From Sanguibacter suaedae (GTDB taxonomy: Bacteria > Actinomycetota > Actinomycetes > Actinomycetales > Cellulomonadaceae): a stretch of 64,000 bases of DNA. The first letter of the stretch is position 1. Each line of letters starts with the position of its first letter. A program made the translations under genes and the position numbers. Shown here in pieces: positions 9,928 to 18,444 of the stretch. The stretch covers positions 282,019 through 346,018 of the forward strand of contig NZ_JAEINH010000002.1 in assembly GCF_016342785.1 (NCBI RefSeq), written 5' to 3'. The notes below the pieces were generated by a model. It was not told where the DNA came from and did no database searches. It worked only from the letters and a program-made list of their open reading frames with translations.

Positions 9928-10632
9928 ATGACCTCGAAGGAGCCGGCCGACGCCCGACGGGAGCGGCTCGCCGACGCGCGCCTCTACCTGTGCACCGACG
10001 CCCGCACGGGCCGCGGTGACCTGCGGGCCTTCACGGAGTTCCTCCACGAGGTGCTCTCCGGTGGGGTCGACGTCGTGCAGCTGCGCGACCGGGGCCTCGA
10101 CGTCCTCACCGAGCTCGAGTACCTCGCCGCGGCGCGCGTGGTGGCCCACGAGCACGGAGCGCTGCTCGCCGTGAACGACCGGGCGGACGTCGCCCGCGCC
10201 GTCGGTGCCGACGTCCTCCACCTGGGCCAGCGGGACCTGCCCGTGGCGCACGCACGGGCGATCGTCGGCCCGGACGTGATCGTCGGCCGGTCCTCGCAGG
10301 GCGGTGCAGAGGCTCTCGTCGCCGGCTCCGACCCCGACGTCGACTACTTCTGCGTGGGCCCCGTGCACGCGACCCCCACCAAGCCCGGACGCGGCGCCGT
10401 CGGGGTCTCGGCGGTGCGCGACGTCGCAGCGACGGCACCCTCGACCCCGTGGTTCGCGATCGGTGGCATCGACCTCTCGACCGTCGGCGACGTCCTCGAG
10501 CAGGGCGCCACGCGCGTCGTCGTCGTGCGCGCCATCACCGACGCCGTCGACCCCGGCGAGGCGGCACGCTCCCTCGCGGCGACCGTCCGGGCCGCGCACG
10601 CGCGGACCGTCGACGGCCCGCCGTCGGACTGA
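9928..10632 (+). CDS. thiE: Thiamine-phosphate synthase ThiE
   Basis: The 234-residue TIM barrel joins the pyrimidine (HMP-PP) and thiazole phosphates to give thiamine phosphate. Diagnostic segments are [37 protein letters not shown] (active-site aspartates), [26 protein letters not shown] and the phosphate-binding WFAIGGID. It is divergent from the thiOSG operon and appears leaderless, so it escapes the riboswitch on the opposite strand. Its promoter region overlaps the DNA of the riboswitch's 5' end. Confidence 0.95.
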   Translation: MTSKEPADARRERLADARLYLCTDARTGRGDLRAFTEFLHEVLSGGVDVVQLRDRGLDVLTELEYLAAARVVAHEHGALLAVNDRADVARAVGADVLHLGQRDLPVAHARAIVGPDVIVGRSSQGGAEALVAGSDPDVDYFCVGPVHATPTKPGRGAVGVSAVRDVAATAPSTPWFAIGGIDLSTVGDVLEQGATRVVVVRAITDAVDPGEAARSLAATVRAAHARTVDGPPSD

Positions 10633-10658
10633 CTTCCCGTCCCGTCCTGCCGACCCCC

Positions 10659-10664
10659 TATCCT
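10659..10664 (+). promoter_or_regulatory. -10 element of a leaderless guaA promoter
   Basis: TATCCT is followed by exactly six bases (GGTCCG) and then the guaA GTG, which puts the expected transcription start on the start codon. There is no ribosome-binding site. Confidence 0.6.
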
Positions 10665-10670
10665 GGTCCG

Positions 10671-12248
10671 GTGACGCAGACCCCCTCCTTGCCTCGTCCT
10701 GTCCTCGTCGTCGACTTCGGTGCGCAGTACGCGCAGCTCATCGCGCGCCGCGTCCGGGAGGCCAAGGTCTACTCCGAGATCGTGCCGCACACCGCGACGG
10801 TCGAGCAGATGCTCGCGAAGAACCCGGTCGCGATCATCCTCTCCGGCGGCCCGTCGTCCGTGTACGCCACCGGTGCCCCGTTCGTGGACCCGGCGCTCTT
10901 CGAGACCGGCGTGCCCGTCCTCGGCATCTGCTACGGCTTCCAGGCGATGGCGAAGGCGCTCGGCGGCGAGGTCGCCCAGACCGGGCTGTCGGAGTACGGC
11001 GGCACGCACGTCGAGGTCTCCCGCACAGGAGCGCTGCTCCAGGGGTCGCCCACCCAGCAGACCACGTGGATGAGCCACGGCGACGCCGTGCACGCCGCTC
11101 CCGAGGGCTTCGAGGTCCTCGCCACGTCCGCCGGCTCGCCGGTCGCCGCGTTCGAGGACAACGCCCGACGCCTCTACGGCGTCCAGTGGCACCCCGAGGT
11201 CCGGCACTCGCCGCTCGGCCAGAAGGCGCTCGAGAACTTCCTCTACGAGGGTGCCGGGCTGTCGCCCGAGTGGACTGCCGACAACGTCATCTCCGACCAG
11301 GTGGACATCATCCGCGCCCAGGTGGGCGACGCACGCGTCATCTGCGGGCTGTCCGGCGGTGTCGACTCCTCCGTGGCGGCGGCCCTCGTCCAGAAGGCCG
11401 TCGGCGACCAGCTCACCTGCGTGTTCGTCGACCACGGCCTCCTGCGGGCCGGCGAGGCCGAGCAGGTCGAGAAGGACTTCGTCGACGCGACCGGCGTCCA
11501 GCTCAAGGTCGTCGACGCCCGCGAGAGGTTCCTCGCCGCGCTCGCCGGGGTGAGCGACCCCGAGACCAAGCGCAAGATCATCGGGCGCGAGTTCATCCGC
11601 GTCTTCGAGGACGCGGCACGCGAGGTCGTCGAGGACGCCGGGGCGCACGGCGAGGAGGTGAAGTTCCTCGTCCAGGGCACCCTCTACCCGGACGTCGTCG
11701 AGTCCGGCGGTGGCGAGGGCGCCGCGAACATCAAGAGCCACCACAACGTGGGTGGCCTGCCCGACGACCTCCAGTTCTCCCTCGTGGAGCCCCTGCGCAC
11801 CCTGTTCAAGGACGAGGTGCGGGCGGTGGGCCTCGAGCTCGGCGTGCCCGAGGTCATCGTGTGGCGCCAGCCGTTCCCGGGTCCCGGGCTGGGCATCCGG
11901 ATCGTGGGCGAGGTCACCGCGGAGCGCCTCGAGATCCTCCGGGCGGCCGACGCGATCGCCCGCGAGGAGCTCACCCGCGCGGGCCTCGACCGGGAGATCT
12001 GGCAGTGCCCCGTCGTGCTCCTCGCCGACGTCCGCTCCGTCGGGGTCCAGGGCGACGGTCGCACCTACGGCCACCCGATCGTGCTGCGCCCCGTCTCGTC
12101 CGAGGACGCCATGACCGCCGACTGGACGCGCCTGCCCTACGACGTGCTGTCGGTGATCTCCACACGCATCACCAACGAGGTCAAGGACGTGAACCGCGTG
12201 GTCCTCGACGTGACGAGCAAGCCGCCGGGCACCATCGAGTGGGAGTGA
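10671..12248 (+). CDS. guaA: GMP synthase (glutamine-hydrolysing)
   Basis: The 525-residue enzyme converts XMP, ATP and glutamine to GMP. The class-I glutamine amidotransferase domain (about 10-195) has nucleophile Cys87 in GICYGFQ and the partner HPEV. The ATP pyrophosphatase domain follows with the PP-loop [12 protein letters not shown]. The C-terminal dimerisation domain has [15 protein letters not shown], and the protein ends PPGTIEWE, as in the family. The start is a GTG without Shine-Dalgarno but with a perfectly spaced TATCCT, so it is probably leaderless. Length and motifs are complete. Confidence 0.98.
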   Translation: MTQTPSLPRPVLVVDFGAQYAQLIARRVREAKVYSEIVPHTATVEQMLAKNPVAIILSGGPSSVYATGAPFVDPALFETGVPVLGICYGFQAMAKALGGEVAQTGLSEYGGTHVEVSRTGALLQGSPTQQTTWMSHGDAVHAAPEGFEVLATSAGSPVAAFEDNARRLYGVQWHPEVRHSPLGQKALENFLYEGAGLSPEWTADNVISDQVDIIRAQVGDARVICGLSGGVDSSVAAALVQKAVGDQLTCVFVDHGLLRAGEAEQVEKDFVDATGVQLKVVDARERFLAALAGVSDPETKRKIIGREFIRVFEDAAREVVEDAGAHGEEVKFLVQGTLYPDVVESGGGEGAANIKSHHNVGGLPDDLQFSLVEPLRTLFKDEVRAVGLELGVPEVIVWRQPFPGPGLGIRIVGEVTAERLEILRAADAIAREELTRAGLDREIWQCPVVLLADVRSVGVQGDGRTYGHPIVLRPVSSEDAMTADWTRLPYDVLSVISTRITNEVKDVNRVVLDVTSKPPGTIEWE

Positions 12249-12333
12249 CCGGGGCGGGCTCGGCCCGCGGCTGAACTGGTGGTTCGCTACCGTGGGGTCG
12301 GACAGGTCGACCCGTCACGGCAAGGAGAACTCG

Positions 12334-13329
12334 ATGTCCAGCAAGGTCACGATCAGGCAGAGCAAGGGTGCGGGGGTCGTGGGACTGCTCACCCTGATCG
12401 CCGGGATCGTCCTCGTCCTCGCAGGTGGGGCCACCTGGTGGGTGGTCGCCGACAAGCTCGCGGACGAGGACATCACCGTCGCCGAGGACGCGTCCTTCCT
12501 CGCCGGGCGTCAGGTGATGGACCCCTTCACGGCGTACGCGCAGGCGGACGTCATCGACCGGCACGCCCGCGAGATGGCCGAGGGCCAGACGTACGCCCAG
12601 CTCGACCGCGAGGACCCTCGCCGCGACGCCGTGATGAACGCGTCGTTCCTCCGTGCCTCGCTGTTCACGTCCGTGGTGAGCTTCGGGATCGCCGCGCTCG
12701 TCATCGGGCTCGGGGTGCTGTTCATCATCGTCGGTTGGGCGCTGCGTCGCCTCGCCGGGGGCCCGCCCGTCATCGTCGAGTCGACCGACGACCCGGCACC
12801 GACCGGTGCGACCGCGGCGCGCACGCCGGACGACGGGTCCTCGGCCAAGGACGCGCCCACCAAGGACGAGGCTGCCCGCCGCACCGTGCCGGCGCCGGCC
12901 ACGAGCGCCACCCCCGTCGTCGCGGCGGCGGCTGCCGCGCCGAGCGCGACGGCCCCCACGTCGGTACCGGCCGCACCGCAGCGCACGAGCCGCGCGGAGC
13001 GCGCGGCCTCACCCGCTCCTGCGGGGGTCCGCCCCGACGCGGCACCGACGACCGTGAGCGCGCCGTCCTCGTCCACGAGCGCCGAGGAGCCGGGCGCAGG
13101 GACCCCGGACACGACGACGACGCCGCCGTCGTCGTCCGCGAGCACGTCTGTCCACGGCTCCGGGAGCGACCTCCCGGCAGGTCCCAAGGGAGACGCGCGC
13201 CTCGAGGAGATCGACGGACAGCGCAGCGGTTGGGCGTCGCCCGCCGACCGCGTGCCCCCCGTGGACGGTGGCGCGCGGTCCGACGGGTCGAAGCAGCCCG
13301 GCGGTGACAAGCCCTCCGCGGAGGGCTGA
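12334..13329 (+). CDS. Two-helix membrane protein with long Ala/Pro/Thr-rich tail, unknown function
   Basis: I do not recognise the family. The 331-residue protein has one membrane helix at about 17-41 and a roughly 75-residue external loop (VAEDASFLAGRQVMDPFTAYAQADVIDRHARE...). A second helix lies at about 116-138, followed by a disordered tail of nearly 190 residues rich in Ala, Pro, Thr and Ser. The loop resembles aromatic-ring hydroxylating-like membrane proteins found next to guaA in related actinobacteria, but that link is only contextual. The ATG follows AAGGAGAAC. It ends at the large hairpin that separates it from the converging small membrane gene. Confidence 0.7.
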   Translation: MSSKVTIRQSKGAGVVGLLTLIAGIVLVLAGGATWWVVADKLADEDITVAEDASFLAGRQVMDPFTAYAQADVIDRHAREMAEGQTYAQLDREDPRRDAVMNASFLRASLFTSVVSFGIAALVIGLGVLFIIVGWALRRLAGGPPVIVESTDDPAPTGATAARTPDDGSSAKDAPTKDEAARRTVPAPATSATPVVAAAAAAPSATAPTSVPAAPQRTSRAERAASPAPAGVRPDAAPTTVSAPSSSTSAEEPGAGTPDTTTTPPSSSASTSVHGSGSDLPAGPKGDARLEEIDGQRSGWASPADRVPPVDGGARSDGSKQPGGDKPSAEG

Positions 13330-13346
13330 GCGCCGCACGCGTCGCG

Positions 13347-13380
13347 ACGGAGGCCGGGACCCACGGGTCCCGGCCTCCGT
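13347..13380. terminator. Perfect 16-bp-arm hairpin, bidirectional terminator
   Basis: Bases 13347-13362 and 13365-13380 are exact reverse complements, with core GGCCGGGACCC and a two-base gap. It lies between the converging guaA-side membrane protein and the DUF-type small protein. No T-tract follows on either side, as is usual for high-GC actinobacterial terminators. Confidence 0.75.
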
Positions 13381-13409
13381 CGTGCGTGCGCCCGGCGTAC
13401 CGACGGTCT

Positions 13410-13661
13410 TCAGCGACGGCGGACCGCGGAGACGATCGACGCCCCCACGAGGGCGACCCCCGCGGACACGAGGAGCACGATGAGCGCGAGCTCCGTGTCG
13501 AAGTCCGCCCCGAGGGCCCGTGCGAGCACCCCACCCCCGAGGACCGTCACCACCATGCCCCACACGATGGTGCCGTTGCGTGCTGGGCGCCGCTGCGGGC
13601 CCGTGCCCGTCCCGAGGTCCGGGGTGCCTGCTGCGGGCTGGGTGTTCGTCGTGTCCGTCAT
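13410..13661 (-). CDS. Small two-helix membrane protein coupled to the LiaF-like gene
   Basis: The 83-residue protein has a polar N-terminus of about 29 residues, then two hydrophobic helices (IVWGMVVTVLGGGVLARALGA and ALIVLLVSAGVALVGASIV) and ends in RRR. No family is recognised. The ATG overlaps the stop of the upstream PspC/LiaF-like gene (ATGA), so the two are made together. A role as an accessory membrane component of that envelope-stress module is plausible from context only. Confidence 0.7.
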   Translation of the reverse strand: MTDTTNTQPAAGTPDLGTGTGPQRRPARNGTIVWGMVVTVLGGGVLARALGADFDTELALIVLLVSAGVALVGASIVSAVRRR

Positions 13662-15061
13662 GACTGCTCCTCGATGGTGACCTGGCCCATGCCCGAACGG
13701 ATCTCGAGCCGGATGTGCTCCGTCGTGCCCTCCTCGACGTCCTGCGTCGCGAGCTCGACGTCGTTGGTGCCCACGCCGCCCCGTCGGACGGACTCCCCGT
13801 CGACGTCCCAGAGGACGTCCCCCATGCCGAGGTCGACGGACGCCGCGATCGGGACCCCTGCCGGGACGAGGACGGTGATCTCGCCCATCCCGAGCCCCAC
13901 CGGGACGACCACAGGCGCCGCGTCCTCGAGCTCCTCGAGGTCGAGGGCCGTGAGGTCGATGGTGAGGTCGCCCAGCCCGAAGCCGTACCCGGACTCCGCG
14001 GCCTCGATCGTGGTGGGTTCGTAGGACCCCTCACCCATGAAGCCACCCGTGACCTGGTCCCCGAACTCGAGGTCCAGGTGCGTGCCCGAGAGCAGGGCCG
14101 CCGGGGCTCCGACCAGGAGACCCAGGACCGCGACGAACCCGAGGCTGCCGCTCGACCTGCCGCGGAACCCGGCGACGACGATCCCGACGCCGGCGAGGAC
14201 GACGGTCGCGCCGATGGCGGTGGCCCAGGGCGAGACGCGGAGGTCGGACGAACGGTCGGCGAGGAGGAGGACCCCGAGGACGAGGAGGCCGAGCCCCAGG
14301 ACGATGCCGAGCGACACGGCACCCGCACCCCGGGTCGGGGGCTTCTGGGCCGCTGCGGCGTCTGCGGACCACGCCGTCCCGCCCGACCACCCTGTCTCCG
14401 ACGACCACCCGACCACCGTCGGCTGCTCGTCCTGCACGGGACCCGTCCCGGGCTCGGCGACCCGGACCGTCGGGGCGTCCGCCTTGGTGAACGACACGGG
14501 TCCTGCCGACGAGGCCGAGGAGGTGGCGGCCGGGGCCGCCGGTCCCGCCGGTCCGCCCGGCGCACCTGGGGTGCGGCGTTGGTTGTAGGTCACCGCGAGG
14601 TAGACGAGGAAGCCCACGAGAGCGAGCCAGAACAGGCCCTCGAACCAGCCGTCGCCCCACGTCCCCCACCACCCGAACCAGCCGGGACCCCAGCCGAGCC
14701 CGACGACGAGGACGAGGACCGCCCCCGCGAGCGCGGCGTCGACGCGGCCCCGCAGCGCCTCCTCGAGGTGGATGCGTCCGTCACGCTGCTCGGGGAGCAG
14801 CACCCACGCGATGGCGTAGAGGACGAACCCGGCACCGGAGGTGAGCATGAGGAGCACGAGGCCGGCGCGGACGAGGAGCGCGTCGACCCCGAGGCGCAGG
14901 GCGACGCCCGATGCGACTCCGGCGACCCAGCGGTCCTCGGCGCGCACCACGCCGAGTCGCCGGACCGACGTGAAGAAGTCGTCGATGCCGTCCCGGCCGG
15001 AGCGGCCGTCCGGGGGTGGTTCGTGGGTGGCGTCCGGGGTGGGGGATCCTGTCGTGTCCAT
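13658..15061 (-). CDS. PspC-domain membrane protein with LiaF-like C-terminal domain
   Basis: The 467-residue protein has a PspC domain near its N-terminus (RWVAGVASGVALRLGVDALLVRAGLVLL...YAIAWVLLPE, about 43-93). About five membrane helices with a Pro/Ala/Ser linker follow, and then an external C-terminal beta-rich domain of the LiaF/DUF2154 type (YGFGLGDLTIDLTAL, VPVGLGMGEITVLVPAGVPI, DLGMGDVLW). Proteins of this build sense cell-envelope stress and hold a LiaS-like kinase off. The gene is divergent from a PspC-containing histidine kinase and its regulator, the classic partners. GGGAGGA precedes the ATG. The downstream 83-residue membrane protein is coupled to it. Confidence 0.85.
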   Translation of the reverse strand: MDTTGSPTPDATHEPPPDGRSGRDGIDDFFTSVRRLGVVRAEDRWVAGVASGVALRLGVDALLVRAGLVLLMLTSGAGFVLYAIAWVLLPEQRDGRIHLEEALRGRVDAALAGAVLVLVVGLGWGPGWFGWWGTWGDGWFEGLFWLALVGFLVYLAVTYNQRRTPGAPGGPAGPAAPAATSSASSAGPVSFTKADAPTVRVAEPGTGPVQDEQPTVVGWSSETGWSGGTAWSADAAAAQKPPTRGAGAVSLGIVLGLGLLVLGVLLLADRSSDLRVSPWATAIGATVVLAGVGIVVAGFRGRSSGSLGFVAVLGLLVGAPAALLSGTHLDLEFGDQVTGGFMGEGSYEPTTIEAAESGYGFGLGDLTIDLTALDLEELEDAAPVVVPVGLGMGEITVLVPAGVPIAASVDLGMGDVLWDVDGESVRRGGVGTNDVELATQDVEEGTTEHIRLEIRSGMGQVTIEEQS

Positions 15062-15208
15062 GGCTCGATCCTCCCGCGCCCAGGCGGCGCGCGACCATCG
15101 GGTGACCCCCTGAGCCGACCCTGATGTTCTGAGCCCACCCTCCCTGATCCTGGGCCGCCCGGACCCTGGTCGCCCGTGGACGTGCCCCCACGGGGCCCTC
15201 GCGCGTGT

Positions 15209-15214
15209 GACGAT
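15209..15214 (+). promoter_or_regulatory. -10 element of a leaderless histidine-kinase promoter
   Basis: GACGAT is followed by six bases and the GTG of the PspC-histidine kinase. No Shine-Dalgarno is present. Confidence 0.5.
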
Positions 15215-15220
15215 CGTGTC

Positions 15221-16585
15221 GTGACCCCCGCGTACAGCACCGACGGCCCCCGGGCCGCTCCGGCCCCCTGGTGGTCGGGCCCGTCCGGTCCGCCCCGCCT
15301 GCCCCTGCGACGCCCCCAGGGCGGTCGTGTCGTGGGTGGGGTGTGCCTCGGTGTCTCCGTGCACCTCGACCTGCCGGTGCGCACGGTCCGCCTCCTCGCC
15401 GTCGTCCTCGCCCTCGCCGGGGGGCTGGGTCTCGTGGCGTACCTCTTCCTGTGGACCCTCGTCCCCACCGGGGACCCTGCGCGTGCGGCCGCCGAGGCAC
15501 GCGACCCGTCGCTCTCCCGCCTCGCGCCGCGCACCCCGGCCGCAGGACCGGACCTCTCGGGGCGTCTCGCTGCGCTCCCCGTCCGCGACATCCTCGTCGG
15601 CCTGCTCCTCCTCGTCGGCGGGGCCGCCCTCATCGGGTCCCGTGTCGGTGTGCAGATCGAGTGGTCGTGGGTGCTGCCGGTGCTCATCGCGCTCGCCGGG
15701 ATCGGCATCGCGTGGAGCCAGCTCGACGAGACGCAGCGTGGCCGGTGGCTCAGCCGCGCCGGGGGGCGCACGCCCAGCGGCGTGCTGCGGCTCGCGGGCG
15801 GACTGGTCCTCGCCCTCGTCGGGGTGCTGCTCCTGGTGAGCCAGGACATGCCGGGCACGGTGATCGTGCCGTCGGTCGTGGCTGCGCTCGCCGTGCTCGC
15901 GGGTGCGGCGCTGGTCCTGGCACCGTGGTGGTTGCGGCTGGGCCGGGAGCTGGGGGAGGAGCGTGCGGCGCGCGAGCGGGCCAACGAGCGGGCGGACATC
16001 GCGGCGCACCTCCACGACAGCGTCCTGCAGACCCTGGCGCTCATCCAGCGGTCCGCGGAACGGCCGGGGGAGGTGACGCGCCTGGCGCGCAACCAGGAGC
16101 GTGAGCTCCGGGAGTGGTTGTACGACGACCGCCCGGCAGCGGGCACGTCCCTCGCGGCCGACCTGCGGGCGCTCGTCGCGGAGGTGGAGAACACGCTGGC
16201 CGAGCGGGCAGGTGGGGACGAGCCGGTGTCCATCGACCTCGTCGTGGTCGGCGACTGCATGCCGTCGGAGACCACGGCGGCGCTCCTGCAGGCCACCCGG
16301 GAGGCGCTCGTGAACGCCGTGGTGCACGGTCGTCCGCCGGTGTCGGTGTACCTCGAGGTGGGTGCGGCGTCCGCCGAGGTGTTCGTCCGGGACCGCGGGG
16401 ACGGCTTCGACGTCGACGCCGTCCCACGCGATAGGTTCGGGGTGCGCGAGTCCATCCTGGGTCGCGTCCAGCGACGAGGTGGTGAGGCGTCCGTGCGCTC
16501 AGGCGACGGGCGTGGCACCGAGGTGCGGCTGTGCGTCCCGCTGGCGACCGCCGCACGGGCAGAGCACGGGGAGGATGCACGATGA
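15221..16585 (+). CDS. PspC-domain sensor histidine kinase (LiaS/DesK-like)
   Basis: The 454-residue kinase has an N-terminal PspC domain (RRPQGGRVVGGVCLGVSVHLDLPVR..., about 29-85) and about five further membrane helices. The HisKA_3-type dimerisation helix has AHLHDSVLQTLALIQ, with His265 as the likely phosphorylated residue. The C-terminal HATPase domain has N-box REALVNAVVHG and G-box DRGDGFD. It is divergent from the PspC/LiaF-like gene and translationally coupled to the LuxR-type regulator. Together the genes resemble LiaFSR envelope-stress systems, here with PspC on both the LiaF-like protein and the kinase. The GTG start is probably leaderless. Confidence 0.9.
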   Translation: MTPAYSTDGPRAAPAPWWSGPSGPPRLPLRRPQGGRVVGGVCLGVSVHLDLPVRTVRLLAVVLALAGGLGLVAYLFLWTLVPTGDPARAAAEARDPSLSRLAPRTPAAGPDLSGRLAALPVRDILVGLLLLVGGAALIGSRVGVQIEWSWVLPVLIALAGIGIAWSQLDETQRGRWLSRAGGRTPSGVLRLAGGLVLALVGVLLLVSQDMPGTVIVPSVVAALAVLAGAALVLAPWWLRLGRELGEERAARERANERADIAAHLHDSVLQTLALIQRSAERPGEVTRLARNQERELREWLYDDRPAAGTSLAADLRALVAEVENTLAERAGGDEPVSIDLVVVGDCMPSETTAALLQATREALVNAVVHGRPPVSVYLEVGAASAEVFVRDRGDGFDVDAVPRDRFGVRESILGRVQRRGGEASVRSGDGRGTEVRLCVPLATAARAEHGEDAR

Positions 16586-17244
16586 GCGAGACCGGGACCC
16601 TCCGGGTGGTGCTCGTGGACGACCACGACATGTTCCGGGCGGGAGTGCGGGCCAGCCTCGCGCCGCACCTGGAGGTGGTCGGCGAGGCGGCCGACGTCGA
16701 CGCGGCCGTCGCCGTGGTGCGTGACACGCTCCCGCACGTGGTCCTCCTCGACGTGCACCTGCCGGGGGGCGGGGGAGGAGGTGGCGCAGAGGTGCTCACC
16801 CGCTGCGCGGACCTCCTCGCGGGGACCCGGTTCCTCGCGCTGTCCGTCTCGGACGCTGCGGAGGACGTCGTCGCGGTGATCCGTGCCGGGGCGCGCGGGT
16901 ACGTGACCAAGGCGATCTCCGGCGACGAGCTCACGGCGGCCGTCGAGCGCGTGGGCGGCGGCGACGCAGTATTCTCGCCACGACTGGCAGGGTTCGTCCT
17001 CGACTCCTTCGGCACGCAGGCCGCCGACGTGGCGGTCGCCGACGACGAGCTCGACCGGTTGTCCGCCCGCGAGCAGGAGGTCATGCGCCTCATCGCCCGC
17101 GGCTACTCCTACCGAGAGGTGGCGACCGAGCTGTTCATCTCCATCAAGACCGTCGAGACCCACGTCTCCGCCGTGCTCCGCAAGCTCCAGCTGTCCTCGC
17201 GTCACGAGCTGACGCGCTGGGCCGCCGCGAGGAGGCTCCTGTGA
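16582..17244 (+). CDS. LuxR/NarL-family response regulator
   Basis: The 220-residue regulator has a receiver domain with the acidic pair D13/D14, phospho-acceptor D57 in VVLLDVHLPG, the LSVSD switch serine and lysine in YVTKA. A C-terminal LuxR helix-turn-helix follows (LSAREQEVMRLIARGYSYREVATELFIS...VETHVSAVLRKL). Just after the phosphorylation site there is a run of seven glycines, an uncommon expansion of that loop. The ATG overlaps the kinase stop (ATGA), so this is its cognate partner. Its own stop overlaps the start of cbiX, which may simply be operon packing. Confidence 0.95.
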   Translation: MSETGTLRVVLVDDHDMFRAGVRASLAPHLEVVGEAADVDAAVAVVRDTLPHVVLLDVHLPGGGGGGGAEVLTRCADLLAGTRFLALSVSDAAEDVVAVIRAGARGYVTKAISGDELTAAVERVGGGDAVFSPRLAGFVLDSFGTQAADVAVADDELDRLSAREQEVMRLIARGYSYREVATELFISIKTVETHVSAVLRKLQLSSRHELTRWAAARRLL

Positions 17245-17966
17245 ACGCCGCCCGTCCCGTACTCGTGGCGTGCTCCCACGGCACCGACAACGCGCAGGGC
17301 CGTGCGGTGGTGAGCAGCATCGTCGACCAGGTCCGCGGGCTGCTGCCCGACGTCGAGGTCCTCGAGACGTACGTCGACGTGCAGCACCCCCAGGTGGGGG
17401 AGGTCCTCGCCGGCATCGCCCCGGACCGTCCTGCCGTCGTGGTGCCGCTCCTGCTGTCGGGCGGCTTCCACGTGAACGTCGACATCGCCGAGGCCGTGGC
17501 GGAGCGTGCCGCGACGGGCGCCCCCACGGTGGCCTCGTCGGCCCTGGGACCCGACGAGCGGCTCGCCCGGGTCCTCCTCGACCGGCTCGCGGAGGCCGGT
17601 GCGCACCCCGGCGACTCCGTGGTCGTGGCGGCGGCGGGGTCGAGCGACGCGAACGCCGCCGGTGACGTCGAGAAGGTCGTCGAGCACGTCGCGGCGGCGT
17701 GGGGCGGGCCCGTGAGCGTCGGGTACGCGACGTTCGCCACCCCGCGCGTCGGGGTGGCCGCGGACCTCGCCCGTGCGTCGCTGGGCGGCGGGTCCCACGG
17801 CCGCGTGGTCCTCGCGTCCTACCTCCTGGCGCCCGGGTTCTTCCAGGACAACCTCGGCAAGGTGGGCGCCGACGTCCTCGCGGAGCCGCTGGGCACGCAC
17901 CCGCTCCTCGCGCACGTCGTGGTCGACCGGTACCGGACGGCCGCTGCGGCCTTCGACGACGCCTGA
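17241..17966 (+). CDS. Sirohydrochlorin chelatase-like protein (CbiX family)
   Basis: The 241-residue protein has two CbiX-type repeats: the first with VACSHGTDNAQGR, where the metal-binding histidine is in SHGT, and a second half beginning VVVAAAGSSDANAAG. The first half also carries PLLLSGGFHVNVDI with the second conserved histidine. In this family the protein inserts Fe or Co into sirohydrochlorin. The neighbouring cysG also has a ferrochelatase-type module, so the two may overlap in siroheme synthesis. The GTG start overlaps the stop of the response regulator. Placement beside the sulfite reductase operon on the opposite strand supports a siroheme role. Confidence 0.88.
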   Translation: MNAARPVLVACSHGTDNAQGRAVVSSIVDQVRGLLPDVEVLETYVDVQHPQVGEVLAGIAPDRPAVVVPLLLSGGFHVNVDIAEAVAERAATGAPTVASSALGPDERLARVLLDRLAEAGAHPGDSVVVAAAGSSDANAAGDVEKVVEHVAAAWGGPVSVGYATFATPRVGVAADLARASLGGGSHGRVVLASYLLAPGFFQDNLGKVGADVLAEPLGTHPLLAHVVVDRYRTAAAAFDDA

Positions 17967-17969
17967 CGC

Positions 17970-18425
17970 GTGGTCGACGTCGACCGGCCCGTGCACGTCA
18001 CGGACGCGCTGAGCATCCCGGCGGGCGAGCTCGTGTGGCGCTTCTCCCGGTCGTCGGGCCCCGGGGGGCAGGGCGTGAACACCGCGGACAGCCGGGTCGA
18101 GCTCCTGTGGGAGCCCGGGACGTCCGCGGCGCTGGCGGGACTGCCGGAGCCGCTCCGGGACCGCGTCGCGGCGCGGTTGGCATCCCGCCTCGTCGCGGGC
18201 GCCGTCGTGATCGTCGTGGCCGAGCACCGTGCGCAGCTGCGCAACCGGGCCACGGCACGCGAGCGCCTCGCGCAGACGGTGCGCGAGGCGCTCGCACCGC
18301 CGCCCCCGCGGCGTCGCGCGACGAGGCCTACGCGGGGCTCCGTGGAGCGGCGGCTCGTCGCCAAGCGGACCCGGTCGGGTCTCAAGGCCGGCCGGACGCG
18401 CGGCCGTCGGGACGACGACGGGTGA
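17970..18425 (+). CDS. arfB: Peptidyl-tRNA hydrolase ArfB (release-factor-like ribosome rescue)
   Basis: The 151-residue protein has the GGQ motif at residues 32-34 within SRSSGPGGQGVNTADSRVEL, which triggers peptidyl-tRNA hydrolysis on stalled ribosomes. It ends in a basic tail (RRLVAKRTRSGLKAGRTRGRR) that enters the empty mRNA channel. There is no codon-recognition domain, which separates it from RF1/RF2. The GTG start is three bases after the cbiX stop, so it is co-transcribed. It converges on cysG with only 14 bases between stop codons. Confidence 0.93.
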   Translation: MVDVDRPVHVTDALSIPAGELVWRFSRSSGPGGQGVNTADSRVELLWEPGTSAALAGLPEPLRDRVAARLASRLVAGAVVIVVAEHRAQLRNRATARERLAQTVREALAPPPPRRRATRPTRGSVERRLVAKRTRSGLKAGRTRGRRDDDG

Positions 18426-18444
18426 TCTGACGCCCGGGGTCAGA
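18426..18444. terminator. Small hairpin spanning the arfB/cysG convergence
   Basis: TCTGAC, seven bases, GTCAGA forms a 6-bp stem that includes the cysG stop codon and abuts the arfB stop. It is short and has no T-tract, so termination is only suggested. Confidence 0.35.
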
